Source: Paraburkholderia hayleyella
GTDB taxonomy: Bacteria; Pseudomonadota; Gammaproteobacteria; Burkholderiales; Burkholderiaceae
Length of the DNA stretch: 64,000 bases
NCBI RefSeq assembly: GCF_009455685.1
Contig: NZ_QPES01000001.1
Coordinates: 124,001-188,000 of the forward strand
Direction of reading: 5' to 3'
The translations under genes and the position numbers were made by a program. The first letter of the stretch is position 1, and the number at the start of each line of letters is the position of its first letter. Shown one piece after another: positions 39,670 through 48,296 of the stretch. The notes under the pieces are model-generated. The model was given only the letters and a program-made list of their open reading frames with translations, searched no databases and was not told the DNA's origin.

Positions 39670-39685
39670 ACCAGCCACTCAAGTT

Positions 39686-39715
39686 GCAAGTAGCCACCGA
39701 ATGGCGGTTACTTGC
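39686..39715. terminator. hairpin between convergent ettA and the aminopeptidase gene
   Basis: GCAAGTA (39686-39692) pairs with TACTTGC (39709-39715), with an inner stem and a GAAT loop. A T6 run follows about 15 bases later. Confidence 0.5.
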
Positions 39716-39751
39716 AGCGCCGCAGCCGGTTTTTTGTTTTTCCCCCTCCAT

Positions 39752-41575
39752 CTATACCGGCTGCGTGCGTGCCTCAAGCCATGCCTTGGCCTCGCCCGAT
39801 ACATGCGGGCTAACTCGCGCACGCACAGTGGCATGGTACGCATTGAGCCATGCACGCTCATCCTCGCGCATGAGTGGCAAGGCAATGCAGCGGGTGTCGA
39901 TTGGGCACAGCGTCAGCGTTTCAAACTTGAGAAAATCGCCGAATTCGGTTTTTTCCGCTGCGCAGTTCAGCACCAGGTTTTCGATCCGGATGCCCCATTT
40001 GCCGGGACGGTACAAACCGGGCTCAACCGAGGTAATCATGCCTTCTTCCATCGCCGTCCAGGCTTCTGCTGGCGCGTAATGCGAAATCACCTGCGGTCCT
40101 TCATGAACGTTCAGGAAATAGCCTACGCCGTGCCCCGTGCCATGACCATAATCCGCGCCGGCCTCCCAGATTGGCGCACGGGCAATAGCATCCAGCATCG
40201 GCGAGCGAATACCGCGCGGAAACTGCGCCCGGGACAGCGCGATCGTGCCTTTCAGCACGGTGGTGAAGTCGCGTCGATGGGCCTCGGTAATCGTGCCGAT
40301 GGGTACGACGCGCGTAATGTCTGTCGTCCCGCTCAGGTACTGGCCGCCTGAATCAATCAGCAGCAGGCCATCGCCTTCGATGACCGCATGCGCTTGCGGC
40401 GTGGCACGGTAATGCGGCATCGCACCATTCGCATTAAACCCAGCGATGGTGGCAAAGCTCAGCGTCACAAAACCAGGGCGGCGGGCACGAGCGGCACTCA
40501 AGCGCTCGTCAATCGTGAGCTCGGTGATCGTTTCGCGGCCCAGCGCGCCTTCGAACCACGCGAAAAATTCGGCCAGTGCAGCACCATCCTGTTCCATCGT
40601 CGCCCGAATGTGTTCGGCATCAGCGGCGGTTTTACGCGACTTGAAAAACGTCGAGGGATTGACGGCCTCAATCAGGCGTACCCCAGACGGCACCGCTTGC
40701 AGCAGACCAAACGTGACCCGGCGCGGATCGACCAGCAGCGTGGCCCCCGTGGGGAGCGCGGCAAGCGCGGCTTGCGCCTGCGCGTAAGGCTCGACACGAA
40801 CGCCATCGCGCGCCAGCGCTTCGGCCAGCGCGGATGACACCTTGCCAGGCGCGACGAAGAGGGAAACATCATCGGGCCCAATCAGCGCATGCGCGACAAA
40901 CACGGGGTTGTACGTGACATCGGCGCCGCGCAGGTTGAGTAGCCATGCCAGATCATCGAGCGTCGAAATGAAATGCCATTGCGCGCCTTTTTCCTGCATG
41001 GCCTGCCGGACCTGAGCAAGTTTTTCTGCCCGGCTCACACTGACGTGAGGCGTGACGTGTTCATAGACAGCATCGGCAGGCAAGGCGGGGCGCTGCGGCC
41101 AGATGGCGTCGAACAGGTCGGCGTCGGTTCGCAAGCGGACACCTTGCGCTGTAAGCGCAACGTCCAGCGCACGGGCCGCCGCCACACCGAGCACCGCACC
41201 GTCCACGCCCACCGTGCCGCCCGCTGCGACGTTGTGCGCCAACCAGTCGAAATGCGGCTGGGATTGCTGCCCCGCTGTCATCTTCATCAGCTCAATACCG
41301 CTGCCCGCTAATTGTGCGGCGGCCTGTTCCCAGTAACGGCTGTCCGCCCACAATCCGGCAGCGCTGCGGGTAACCACGAGCGTTCCGGCTGAGCCCGTAA
41401 AACCGGAAAGCCATTCCCGTGCCTGCCAGCGCTCGGGCAGATATTCAGACAAATGAGGATCTGCAGAGGGCACCAGATAGGCATCGAGCCCTTCTTGCGC
41501 CATGGCGTGACGCAGGCGCGCGAGGCGCTCAGGGATAGGAGAGGCTTCGGGGAGTCGGGCATTCATGGAGTTCAC
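39752..41575 (-). CDS. Xaa-Pro aminopeptidase (M24B, PepP-like, long form)
   Basis: This is a 607-residue cytosolic metallopeptidase with two creatinase-like N-terminal domains and the pita-bread catalytic domain. Metal ligands are in LLIDSGGQYLSGTTDITR (two Asp), GHGTGHGVGYFLNVHEGP (His), TSVEPGLY (Glu) and RIENL (Glu). The length and the C-terminal extension match the eukaryote-like XPNPEP1 form and not the 440-residue E. coli PepP. It removes N-terminal residues before proline. Confidence 0.93.
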   Translation of the reverse strand: MNSMNARLPEASPIPERLARLRHAMAQEGLDAYLVPSADPHLSEYLPERWQAREWLSGFTGSAGTLVVTRSAAGLWADSRYWEQAAAQLAGSGIELMKMTAGQQSQPHFDWLAHNVAAGGTVGVDGAVLGVAAARALDVALTAQGVRLRTDADLFDAIWPQRPALPADAVYEHVTPHVSVSRAEKLAQVRQAMQEKGAQWHFISTLDDLAWLLNLRGADVTYNPVFVAHALIGPDDVSLFVAPGKVSSALAEALARDGVRVEPYAQAQAALAALPTGATLLVDPRRVTFGLLQAVPSGVRLIEAVNPSTFFKSRKTAADAEHIRATMEQDGAALAEFFAWFEGALGRETITELTIDERLSAARARRPGFVTLSFATIAGFNANGAMPHYRATPQAHAVIEGDGLLLIDSGGQYLSGTTDITRVVPIGTITEAHRRDFTTVLKGTIALSRAQFPRGIRSPMLDAIARAPIWEAGADYGHGTGHGVGYFLNVHEGPQVISHYAPAEAWTAMEEGMITSVEPGLYRPGKWGIRIENLVLNCAAEKTEFGDFLKFETLTLCPIDTRCIALPLMREDERAWLNAYHATVRARVSPHVSGEAKAWLEARTQPV

Positions 41576-41587
41576 CTGTTGATAGAT

Positions 41588-41842
41588 TCAGCGACGGCGC
41601 AACATACCCACCGTCATCGCAACGGCAATCAGTGCGACGGCGGTGCAAACCGGCCATTCGAGCATGCTGCCATCATGAAAGAAGCCGGTGAGGTTACCGG
41701 TCATATTAGCCAGCACCGTACCCAACACGCCGACTAGCAGCGCCATCCAGCATGGCACGCGGCTCATGCGGCGCAGCGGATGCAACCACCACCCCATTAA
41801 CCCCACCGCGAGGCCTAGCACGACAAGACCGGCCCAGCCCAT
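41588..41842 (-). CDS. small membrane protein, GlsB/YeaQ/YmgE-like
   Basis: This 84-residue protein has three hydrophobic helices with Gly-rich spacing (LGLAVGLMGWWLHP, then LLVGVLGTVLANMTG), resembling transglycosylase-associated stress proteins. It is 12 bp upstream of the aminopeptidase on the same strand and probably cotranscribed. The assignment rests on size and hydrophobic pattern. Confidence 0.6.
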   Translation of the reverse strand: MGWAGLVVLGLAVGLMGWWLHPLRRMSRVPCWMALLVGVLGTVLANMTGNLTGFFHDGSMLEWPVCTAVALIAVAMTVGMLRRR

Positions 41843-42022
41843 TAGTGGACAACCCCGGTAAAATTCAGAGTTATCTCATAGTCGCCAATAAATCGGATGG
41901 CTAGCATTCTTGCCTCTTAATCAAAAAATCAGCACGGCGTTGTTCTGCCTGGCGGTCGAGTGTAGAGGGCAGGATCAGGTAAGGCAAGCATGCCCATCGT
42001 CCGTCGTGCCGATCCGCCAGCC

Positions 42023-42769
42023 ATGCGAATCGCCCTTGTTGAGCCGGACCTCTCCCGCGCGGAAATTGTCTCCCGGCTGCTGTTTGCTGGTGGTCATGCG
42101 TGTCAGCATTTCATGGCCAGCGCGCCGTTTCTCGCGTGCGCCGCCGACGAATTTTTCGATCTTCTGCTCACGGCCACGTGGGCAGGCGATCGTCCTGCTG
42201 AAGATGTCATTGCCCTCGCCCGCAGCATTTTGCCTGGTTTGCCGGCCATTGTGATGATGGTCGCCCCGCGTGAAAGCGAGATCGTCGGCGCGCTGCAAGC
42301 AGGTGCCGACGATTGCCTGTCCAAGCCCGTGCGTGGCCCCGAAATGCTCGCGCGAGTCGACGCGGTGTTTCGCCGGGCAGGCGTGTGCCGCCCACCCAAC
42401 CGGACACGCAACAACTTTGGCGACTATTTTTTTGATACCACGCATAGCGAAGTGCGATTTCGCAACCAGTGCGCGACGCTCACGCCCAAAGAATTCCGCT
42501 TTGCGCTTTTGCTGTTCGTCAACCTGTCGCGGCCAGTCTCGCGGGCGCACATTCTTGAAACGGTCTGGGCGCGCCGCCGCGACGTTAAATCGCGCACCCT
42601 CGACACTCATGCGTCACGGGTACGAACCAAGCTTCAGTTACGCCCTGAATACGGCTACAGCCTCGTGCCGCTCTACGGCTATGGCTATCAGTTGAACGAG
42701 GTCCCGCCCGACGGCGCAACCCGTGCCCCGTTACCCGAGCCGGATGAAAGAATTGTAGAAACGCTATAA
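42023..42769 (+). CDS. atypical OmpR-type response regulator without phosphoacceptor Asp
   Basis: This is a 248-residue protein from the ATG at 42023. The receiver-like domain (1-115) keeps acidic E7/D9 and the Lys of CLSKP (K101). Where the phosphoacceptor Asp should be, it reads DLLLTATWAGD, with Thr-Ala-Thr instead. The C-terminal domain is a winged helix (LTPKEFRFALLLFVNLSRPV, then RTLDTHASRVRTKL). No histidine kinase adjoins it. It lies directly upstream of hemA and may act without phosphorylation. Confidence 0.82.
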   Translation: MRIALVEPDLSRAEIVSRLLFAGGHACQHFMASAPFLACAADEFFDLLLTATWAGDRPAEDVIALARSILPGLPAIVMMVAPRESEIVGALQAGADDCLSKPVRGPEMLARVDAVFRRAGVCRPPNRTRNNFGDYFFDTTHSEVRFRNQCATLTPKEFRFALLLFVNLSRPVSRAHILETVWARRRDVKSRTLDTHASRVRTKLQLRPEYGYSLVPLYGYGYQLNEVPPDGATRAPLPEPDERIVETL

Positions 42770-42770
42770 T
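42765..42770 (+). promoter_or_regulatory. candidate -10 box of hemA
   Basis: A perfect TATAAT overlaps the stop codon of the response-regulator gene, 26 bp before the hemA ATG. The -35 region is weak. Confidence 0.35.
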
Positions 42771-42796
42771 ATCCGGCTATAACCATAGCCCCCACC

Positions 42797-44083
42797 ATGC
42801 AGCTTCTAACGATCGGAATCAATCACCACACAGCGCCTGTCGCCTTGCGCGAGCGTGTGGCGTTTCCGCTCGAACAAATCAAACCCGCCCTCGCCACCTT
42901 CAAGGATATCTGGCTGGGCCGCGCGGCAAAGGCCACGCCGGAAGCCGCGATCCTCTCTACCTGCAACCGCACCGAGCTCTACTGCGCCACCGACGATCAA
43001 GCGGCGCGCGAAGGCGCGATCCACTGGCTGTCCAAATATCACAACCTGCCGGTTAGCGAACTCGCCCCTCATGTCTATTCGCTACCGCAATCAGAAGCGG
43101 TGCGGCATGCATTTCGCGTAGCCTCGGGGCTCGATTCGATGGTGCTAGGCGAAACCCAGATCGTCGGGCAAATGAAAGACGCGGTGCGCACGGCGTCCGA
43201 AGCGGGCGCGCTCGGAACATACCTGAACCAGCTGTTTCAGCGTACGTTCGCGGTCGCTAAAGAGGTCCGCAGCACCACCGAAATCGGCGCGCAATCGGTT
43301 TCGATGGCGGCGGCGGCGGTACGCCTCGCGCAGCGTATTTTCGAAGATATCTCGAGCCAGCGCGTGCTGTTCATCGGCGCGGGCGAAATGATCGAACTAT
43401 GCGCCACGCATTTCGCCGCGCAGCAGCCGCGCGAGCTAGTGGTGGCCAACCGCACCGCCGAACGCGGCACGCGGCTCGCCGAGCGCTTTAACGGCCATGC
43501 CATTCCGCTCTCCGAGCTGCCTTCACGCATGAATGAATTCGACATCATCGTGTCGTGTACGGCGTCAACGCTGCCCATTATTGGCTTGGGAGCCGTCGAA
43601 CGAGCCGTCAAGGCGCGCCGCCACCGGCCGATTTTCATGGTCGATCTGGCCGTGCCACGCGATATCGAGCCCGAAGCCGCTCTGCTCGAAGACGTCTTTC
43701 TGTATACCGTCGATGATCTCGGCGCGATTGTCCGCGAGGGCAATGCCTCCCGCCAGGCCGCCGTCGCCCAGGCCGAAGCCATCATCGAAACCCGCGTGCA
43801 AAACTTCATGCAATGGCTCGACTCGCGCAGCATCGTGCCGGTTATCCGCCATATGCATACGCAAGCCGACACCTTGCGTCGCGCCGAGCTCGAACGGGCG
43901 CAAAAAATGCTCGCGCGCGGCGACGACCCTGCCGTGGTGCTCGAAACGCTCTCCCAAGCCCTGACCAACAAGCTGATCCACGGCCCCACACATGCGCTCA
44001 ACCGCGCCAGCAACGACAAGCGCGACACGCTGATCGAACTGATGAGCGGCTTCTACAGCCACGCCGGATCATCCGGGCATTAG
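42797..44083 (+). CDS. hemA: glutamyl-tRNA reductase
   Basis: This 428-residue enzyme makes glutamate-1-semialdehyde from Glu-tRNA, the first step of tetrapyrrole synthesis. The catalytic Cys is C56 in STCNRTELY. The NADPH domain carries VLFIGAGEMIELCATHF, and the family block SGLDSMVLGETQIVGQM is intact. It is followed by prfA and prmC, the standard hemA-prfA-prmC order of beta- and gamma-proteobacteria. Confidence 0.97.
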   Translation: MQLLTIGINHHTAPVALRERVAFPLEQIKPALATFKDIWLGRAAKATPEAAILSTCNRTELYCATDDQAAREGAIHWLSKYHNLPVSELAPHVYSLPQSEAVRHAFRVASGLDSMVLGETQIVGQMKDAVRTASEAGALGTYLNQLFQRTFAVAKEVRSTTEIGAQSVSMAAAAVRLAQRIFEDISSQRVLFIGAGEMIELCATHFAAQQPRELVVANRTAERGTRLAERFNGHAIPLSELPSRMNEFDIIVSCTASTLPIIGLGAVERAVKARRHRPIFMVDLAVPRDIEPEAALLEDVFLYTVDDLGAIVREGNASRQAAVAQAEAIIETRVQNFMQWLDSRSIVPVIRHMHTQADTLRRAELERAQKMLARGDDPAVVLETLSQALTNKLIHGPTHALNRASNDKRDTLIELMSGFYSHAGSSGH

Positions 44084-44207
44084 TGGCGCTCCGGGCGCTG
44101 GGCGCCCACCCCCTTTCCGCATTTGACGCAGCCGCGTCGCACCGCCCAGGCGGTCACGTGTTGCCCCCTTGATCTGCTGTCCTTTCCGGAGTCCGCTCCG
44201 TTTCCCC

Positions 44208-45290
44208 ATGAAAACGAGCATGCAAAGCAAGCTCGACCAGCTCACTACCCGGCTGGCCGAACTCAATGACCTGTTAAGCCGCCAGGACATCACCGCCAAT
44301 CGTGACCAGTACCGCAAGCTCACCCGTGAGCACGCGGAACTCGGCCCCGTCGTCGAACATTACGCGCTCTGGCGGCAGGCGGCAGGCGATGCCGCCACGG
44401 CACAAGAACTGCTGTCCGATGCATCGATGCGCGAGTTCGCTGACGAGGAACTCCGCGCGGCACGCGAACGCATGGAGCGGCTCGCCAGCGAGCTCCAAAC
44501 CATGCTGCTGCCCAAAGACCCGAATGATGAGCGCAACATCTTCGTCGAAATCCGCGCGGGCACCGGTGGCGACGAATCCGCACTGTTCGCGGGCGACTTG
44601 CTGCGCATGTATCTGCGTTACGCGGAACGCAACCGCTGGCAGGTCGAAATGATGTCCGCGAGCGAATCCGATCTGGGCGGTTACAAGGAAGTCATCGTGC
44701 GCATAGCGGGCGAGGCGGCTTATTCGAAACTGAAATTCGAGTCAGGTGGCCATCGCGTGCAGCGCGTGCCCGCCACCGAAACCCAGGGCCGTATCCATAC
44801 CTCGGCCTGTACCGTCGCGGTAATGCCGGAAGCCGACGAAATCGGCGAAGTCGAAATTAATCCGGCTGATTTGCGCATCGATACCTTTCGCGCCTCGGGG
44901 GCGGGCGGGCAGCACATCAACAAGACGGATTCTGCGGTCCGCGTCACGCATTTGCCGACAGGCATCGTCGTCGAATGTCAGGACGACCGCTCGCAACACA
45001 AAAACAAGGATCGGGCACTGAAAGTACTGGCCGCCCGGATCAAGGACAAGCAAGAGCATGAGCAGCACACCAAAGAAGCCGCCACGCGCAAAAGCCTGAT
45101 CGGTTCGGGCGACCGCTCCGAGCGGATTCGCACGTATAACTTCCCTCAGGGACGCATGACCGATCACCGGATCAACCTGACGCTGTATCGCCTCGAAGCC
45201 ATCATGGATGGCGATCTGAATGAGCTCATCGCCGCGCTCGTCAGCGAACATCAGGCTGAACTGCTCGCATCGCTCGGCGATACGGATTAA
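44208..45290 (+). CDS. prfA: peptide chain release factor 1
   Basis: This is 360 residues from the ATG at 44208, the exact family length. It has the anticodon-like PAT tripeptide (QRVPATETQGR) and the GGQ motif with Gln235 in SGAGGQHINK, the residue methylated by PrmC. RF1 reads UAA and UAG and triggers peptide release. The next gene encodes its methyltransferase. Confidence 0.98.
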   Translation: MKTSMQSKLDQLTTRLAELNDLLSRQDITANRDQYRKLTREHAELGPVVEHYALWRQAAGDAATAQELLSDASMREFADEELRAARERMERLASELQTMLLPKDPNDERNIFVEIRAGTGGDESALFAGDLLRMYLRYAERNRWQVEMMSASESDLGGYKEVIVRIAGEAAYSKLKFESGGHRVQRVPATETQGRIHTSACTVAVMPEADEIGEVEINPADLRIDTFRASGAGGQHINKTDSAVRVTHLPTGIVVECQDDRSQHKNKDRALKVLAARIKDKQEHEQHTKEAATRKSLIGSGDRSERIRTYNFPQGRMTDHRINLTLYRLEAIMDGDLNELIAALVSEHQAELLASLGDTD

Positions 45291-45305
45291 TGCCAAACCG
45301 CTCGC

Positions 45306-46148
45306 ATGGATTGCATGGATACCGTTGCCTCGCTTTTACGCGCCACCGCGCTCCCGCTGCCTGAAGCGCGCATTCTGCTGAGCGCGGCGCTCGGCTGGCA
45401 TCGCACCCAGCTCATCACGCGCGATCACGAGCCGCTCGAGCCTGCCGCCGTTAGCCGTTACCGCGCGCTCGAAGCACGCCGCCAGGCGGGCGTACCCGTG
45501 GCGCAGCTGATCGGTGCCCGGGAGTTCTTCGGACTGGAATTCGAAGTCACGCCAGCGGTGCTGATTCCGCGCCCTGAAACCGAGTTGCTAGTCGATACCG
45601 CGCTGACGGTGCTCGCCGAAGTGGCACATCCACGCGTCCTCGATCTGGGCACCGGCACTGGCGCGATTGCCATCGCGCTGGCCGCCATGCGGCCTGAGGC
45701 GCGGGTCTGGGCCGTTGAGCGCTCGCCTGATGCGCTCGCGGTCGCCACCCGCAATGCCGCCCGCCTGCTTGACGCAGCGCGCCCTGGCGGCCCCTTGCAA
45801 CTACGCCAGGGCGACTGGTATGCCGCACTCGATGACGGATTGCAATTCGATCTCATCGTCAGCAACCCGCCTTATATCGCGTCCGGCGATCCCCACCTGG
45901 CCTCGGGCGATCTACGCTTCGAACCACGTGCGGCCTTGACCGATGAAGCCGATGGCCTGAGTGCGATCCGCCAGATCATTGATGGCGCCACCGGATGGCT
46001 TGTGCCTCACGGCACGCTCTGGATCGAACACGGCTACGACCAGGCCGCGGCCGTCCGGTCGCGGCTTGCTGCCCAGCATTTTGCCAACGTGCACTCCGTG
46101 CGCGATCTGGCAGGCATCGAGCGCATTAGCGGCGGCAAAATGGCTTGA
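45306..46148 (+). CDS. prmC: release factor glutamine methyltransferase PrmC
   Basis: This 280-residue class-I SAM methyltransferase methylates the GGQ glutamine of RF1 and RF2. The N-terminal helical domain is followed by VLDLGTGTGAIAIALAA (motif I) and the catalytic NPPY (N187-Y190). It starts 16 bp after prfA. A second ATG three codons in is also possible. Confidence 0.96.
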   Translation: MDCMDTVASLLRATALPLPEARILLSAALGWHRTQLITRDHEPLEPAAVSRYRALEARRQAGVPVAQLIGAREFFGLEFEVTPAVLIPRPETELLVDTALTVLAEVAHPRVLDLGTGTGAIAIALAAMRPEARVWAVERSPDALAVATRNAARLLDAARPGGPLQLRQGDWYAALDDGLQFDLIVSNPPYIASGDPHLASGDLRFEPRAALTDEADGLSAIRQIIDGATGWLVPHGTLWIEHGYDQAAAVRSRLAAQHFANVHSVRDLAGIERISGGKMA

Positions 46149-46254
46149 TTCAGACAGCAGTTCGGTCTAATCAGCGTGGTTAGCATCGAAATCCGCTATC
46201 ATTTCGCTCTATTCGCCCTATTTCCCCCTACTTCAGAAAAGCGCAAGGTCAGTC

Positions 46255-46566
46255 ATGGACACGCAACAACGCATCAAGCAAATCGTCGACGAAAACGCCG
46301 TCGTGCTCTTCATGAAAGGCAGCGCACAGTTTCCGATGTGCGGTTTTTCCGGCCGCGCCATCCAGATCCTGAAAGCCTGCGGCGTCACACAAATCAAAAC
46401 CGTCAATGTCCTCGAAGACGAAGAAATTCGCTCAGGCATCAAAACCTTCTCCAACTGGCCGACCATCCCCCAGTTGTATGTCAACGGCGAATTCATTGGC
46501 GGCTCGGACATCATGATGGAGATGTATGAATCCGGCGAGCTGCAGCAGCTGTTCACTGCCGCGTAA
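46255..46566 (+). CDS. grxD: monothiol glutaredoxin Grx4
   Basis: This is a 103-residue glutaredoxin with the monothiol CGFS site (C29 in FPMCGFSGRA) and glutathione-contact residues WPTIPQLYVNGEFIGGSDI. It binds and transfers [2Fe-2S] clusters, often with a BolA partner. Its position after prmC and before ubiX is conserved in Burkholderiaceae. Confidence 0.96.
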   Translation: MDTQQRIKQIVDENAVVLFMKGSAQFPMCGFSGRAIQILKACGVTQIKTVNVLEDEEIRSGIKTFSNWPTIPQLYVNGEFIGGSDIMMEMYESGELQQLFTAA

Positions 46567-46608
46567 TTTCCCTTCTTTTTTCTTTTTTCGGCCGAGCCGA
46601 GAGACTCG

Positions 46609-47229
46609 ATGACCGCTGCCATCGCCGCGCCACGCCGGCTCATTGTCGCCATCACAGGTGCAACAGGCGCGATCTACGGCGTTCAGATGCTCAAAACGCT
46701 GCGCCAGCTGGGCGGCATCGAAAGCCATCTGCTCGTTTCCGCTGCCGGCTGGCTCAATATCCAGCATGAGCTGGCGCTCTCCCGGGCTGAGGTCCACGCC
46801 CTGGCGAATGTGGTTCATTCGGTGCGTGACGTCGGCGCGAGCATCGCGTCCGGCTCATTGGCTACCGAGGGCATGATCGTCGCGCCCTGCTCGATGAAAA
46901 CCCTCGCCAGCATCGCCCATGGTCTGTCCGACAATCTGGTGACACGCAGCGCCGATGTCACGCTCAAGGAACGGCGGCGTCTCGTGCTTCTGGTGCGTGA
47001 AACTCCGTTTAATCTCGCGCATCTGCGCAACATGACCGCCGTGACCGAAATGGGCGGCATCGTCTTTCCACCGCTGCCCGCTTTTTATAACCATCCCTCC
47101 TCCCTTGAAGAGATGGTCGAGCACACCGTCCACCGGGTGCTGGATCTCTTTGCGCTCGGCCCCGCCCTCGCGCCAGCCTGGCCCGGGCTGCACCCTACGC
47201 CCCCGTCCCCGTCCCCGTTACCTGACTGA
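46609..47229 (+). CDS. ubiX: flavin prenyltransferase UbiX
   Basis: This 206-residue flavoprotein makes prenyl-FMN for UbiD-type decarboxylases in ubiquinone synthesis. The N-terminal IVAITGATGAIYGVQML, MIVAPCSMKTLASIAHGLSD and VLLVRETPFNLAHLRNM are diagnostic. The end of the protein (TPPSPSPLPD) is a Pro-Ser tail encoded by a CCCCGT hexamer tract and lies outside the conserved fold. Confidence 0.95.
   Translation: MTAAIAAPRRLIVAITGATGAIYGVQMLKTLRQLGGIESHLLVSAAGWLNIQHELALSRAEVHALANVVHSVRDVGASIASGSLATEGMIVAPCSMKTLASIAHGLSDNLVTRSADVTLKERRRLVLLVRETPFNLAHLRNMTAVTEMGGIVFPPLPAFYNHPSSLEEMVEHTVHRVLDLFALGPALAPAWPGLHPTPPSPSPLPD
47201..47218 (+). repeat. CCCCGT hexamer microsatellite at the 3' end of ubiX
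   Basis: Three tandem CCCCGT units lie 8 bp before the stop. This is the reverse complement of the ACGGGG repeat at the end of the cytochrome gene. Confidence 0.85.
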
Positions 47230-47381
47230 CGGCTGACCGGGTTCATCCTGCGCGCGCCGCTCGGGGCATTCCCGACGGACATGGCATAGACAATTCCATT
47301 TTTGCTGTTTATCTCGCGCCCGTGCGTCCTTATATTTGACGGATTGCAACCCACCTGCCGCCCAATGCGGCCCGGTCTGTC

Positions 47382-48167
47382 ATGATCTCCCTACCGTCCC
47401 TGTTTCTCTCGCATGGCGCGCCGACGCTTCCTATCGACCCCTCGCTGCCCTCCGCCGAGTTCGCTACCCTCGCAGCCAGCCTGCCTCGCCCCGAGGCGAT
47501 CCTGATGCTCTCAGCACATTGGGGCACGACAGAACCCGTGGCCAGCATCTCGACGCATCCGGAAACGATTCACGATTTCAGCGGATTTCCACGCCAGTTG
47601 TATGAGATCCAGTACCCCGCGCCTGGTGCACCCGAAGTCGCACGTCGCGCAGCGGCGCTGCTTAGCGACAGCGGCATCCTGACCCACACGCAGCCTCATG
47701 GCCTGGATCACGGCGCGTGGGTGCCGTTGCTTCTGATGTTTCCTCACGCAGATGTGCCGGTGGCCCAACTATCGATTCAGCCACGCCAGGGAGCGGAACA
47801 CCACTTTCGCATCGGCCGCGCGCTGCGTGCGCTCCGGAAAGACGGTGTCATGGTGATCGGTTCGGGCCAAATCACGCACAACCTGTACACCGCTGATTTT
47901 TCTGCTCACCGCGACGACGCCGATCCGCTGGTCACAGAATTCACCGACTGGTTCGAGAGCCGCCTGGCAGCACATGATATCGATGCGCTACTCGACTATC
48001 GCCGCCAGGCGCCTCACGCGGCGCTGATGCATCCCACCGATGAACATCTGCTGCCGGTGTTTGCCACACTCGGCGCCGCCGACGACGATTACACGCTGAC
48101 GATCCAGTCGCTGGGCACGTTCCAGCGCTCGCTGGCGATGACCCATTACATCTTTGGCTCGGCTTGA
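47382..48167 (+). CDS. DODA-type extradiol ring-opening dioxygenase (YgiD-like)
   Basis: This is a 261-residue class III extradiol dioxygenase. Metal-binding His are in LFLSHGAPTLP and LSAHWGT, with further His in GLDHGAWVPL and SGQITHNLY. YgiD-type enzymes cleave L-DOPA or related catechols at the 4,5 position. It stands alone, ends in a strong terminator, and the physiological substrate is unknown. Confidence 0.9.
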   Translation: MISLPSLFLSHGAPTLPIDPSLPSAEFATLAASLPRPEAILMLSAHWGTTEPVASISTHPETIHDFSGFPRQLYEIQYPAPGAPEVARRAAALLSDSGILTHTQPHGLDHGAWVPLLLMFPHADVPVAQLSIQPRQGAEHHFRIGRALRALRKDGVMVIGSGQITHNLYTADFSAHRDDADPLVTEFTDWFESRLAAHDIDALLDYRRQAPHAALMHPTDEHLLPVFATLGAADDDYTLTIQSLGTFQRSLAMTHYIFGSA

Positions 48168-48193
48168 CGCTGTAGCGCACCTTGCGCCCATGA

Positions 48194-48229
48194 AAAAACC
48201 CGTCTGAACATAAATTCAGACGGGTTTTT
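48194..48229. terminator. bidirectional rho-independent terminator
   Basis: AACCCGTCTGAA pairs with TTCAGACGGGTT across a short loop, with A and T runs on the two sides. It serves the dioxygenase gene and the converging permease gene. Confidence 0.92.
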
Positions 48230-48296
48230 CACACTTTCATGCCAACCATGCCGCCCACATCGAGGCCATGGCTTATACAGCTGGACAGCTGGATGT

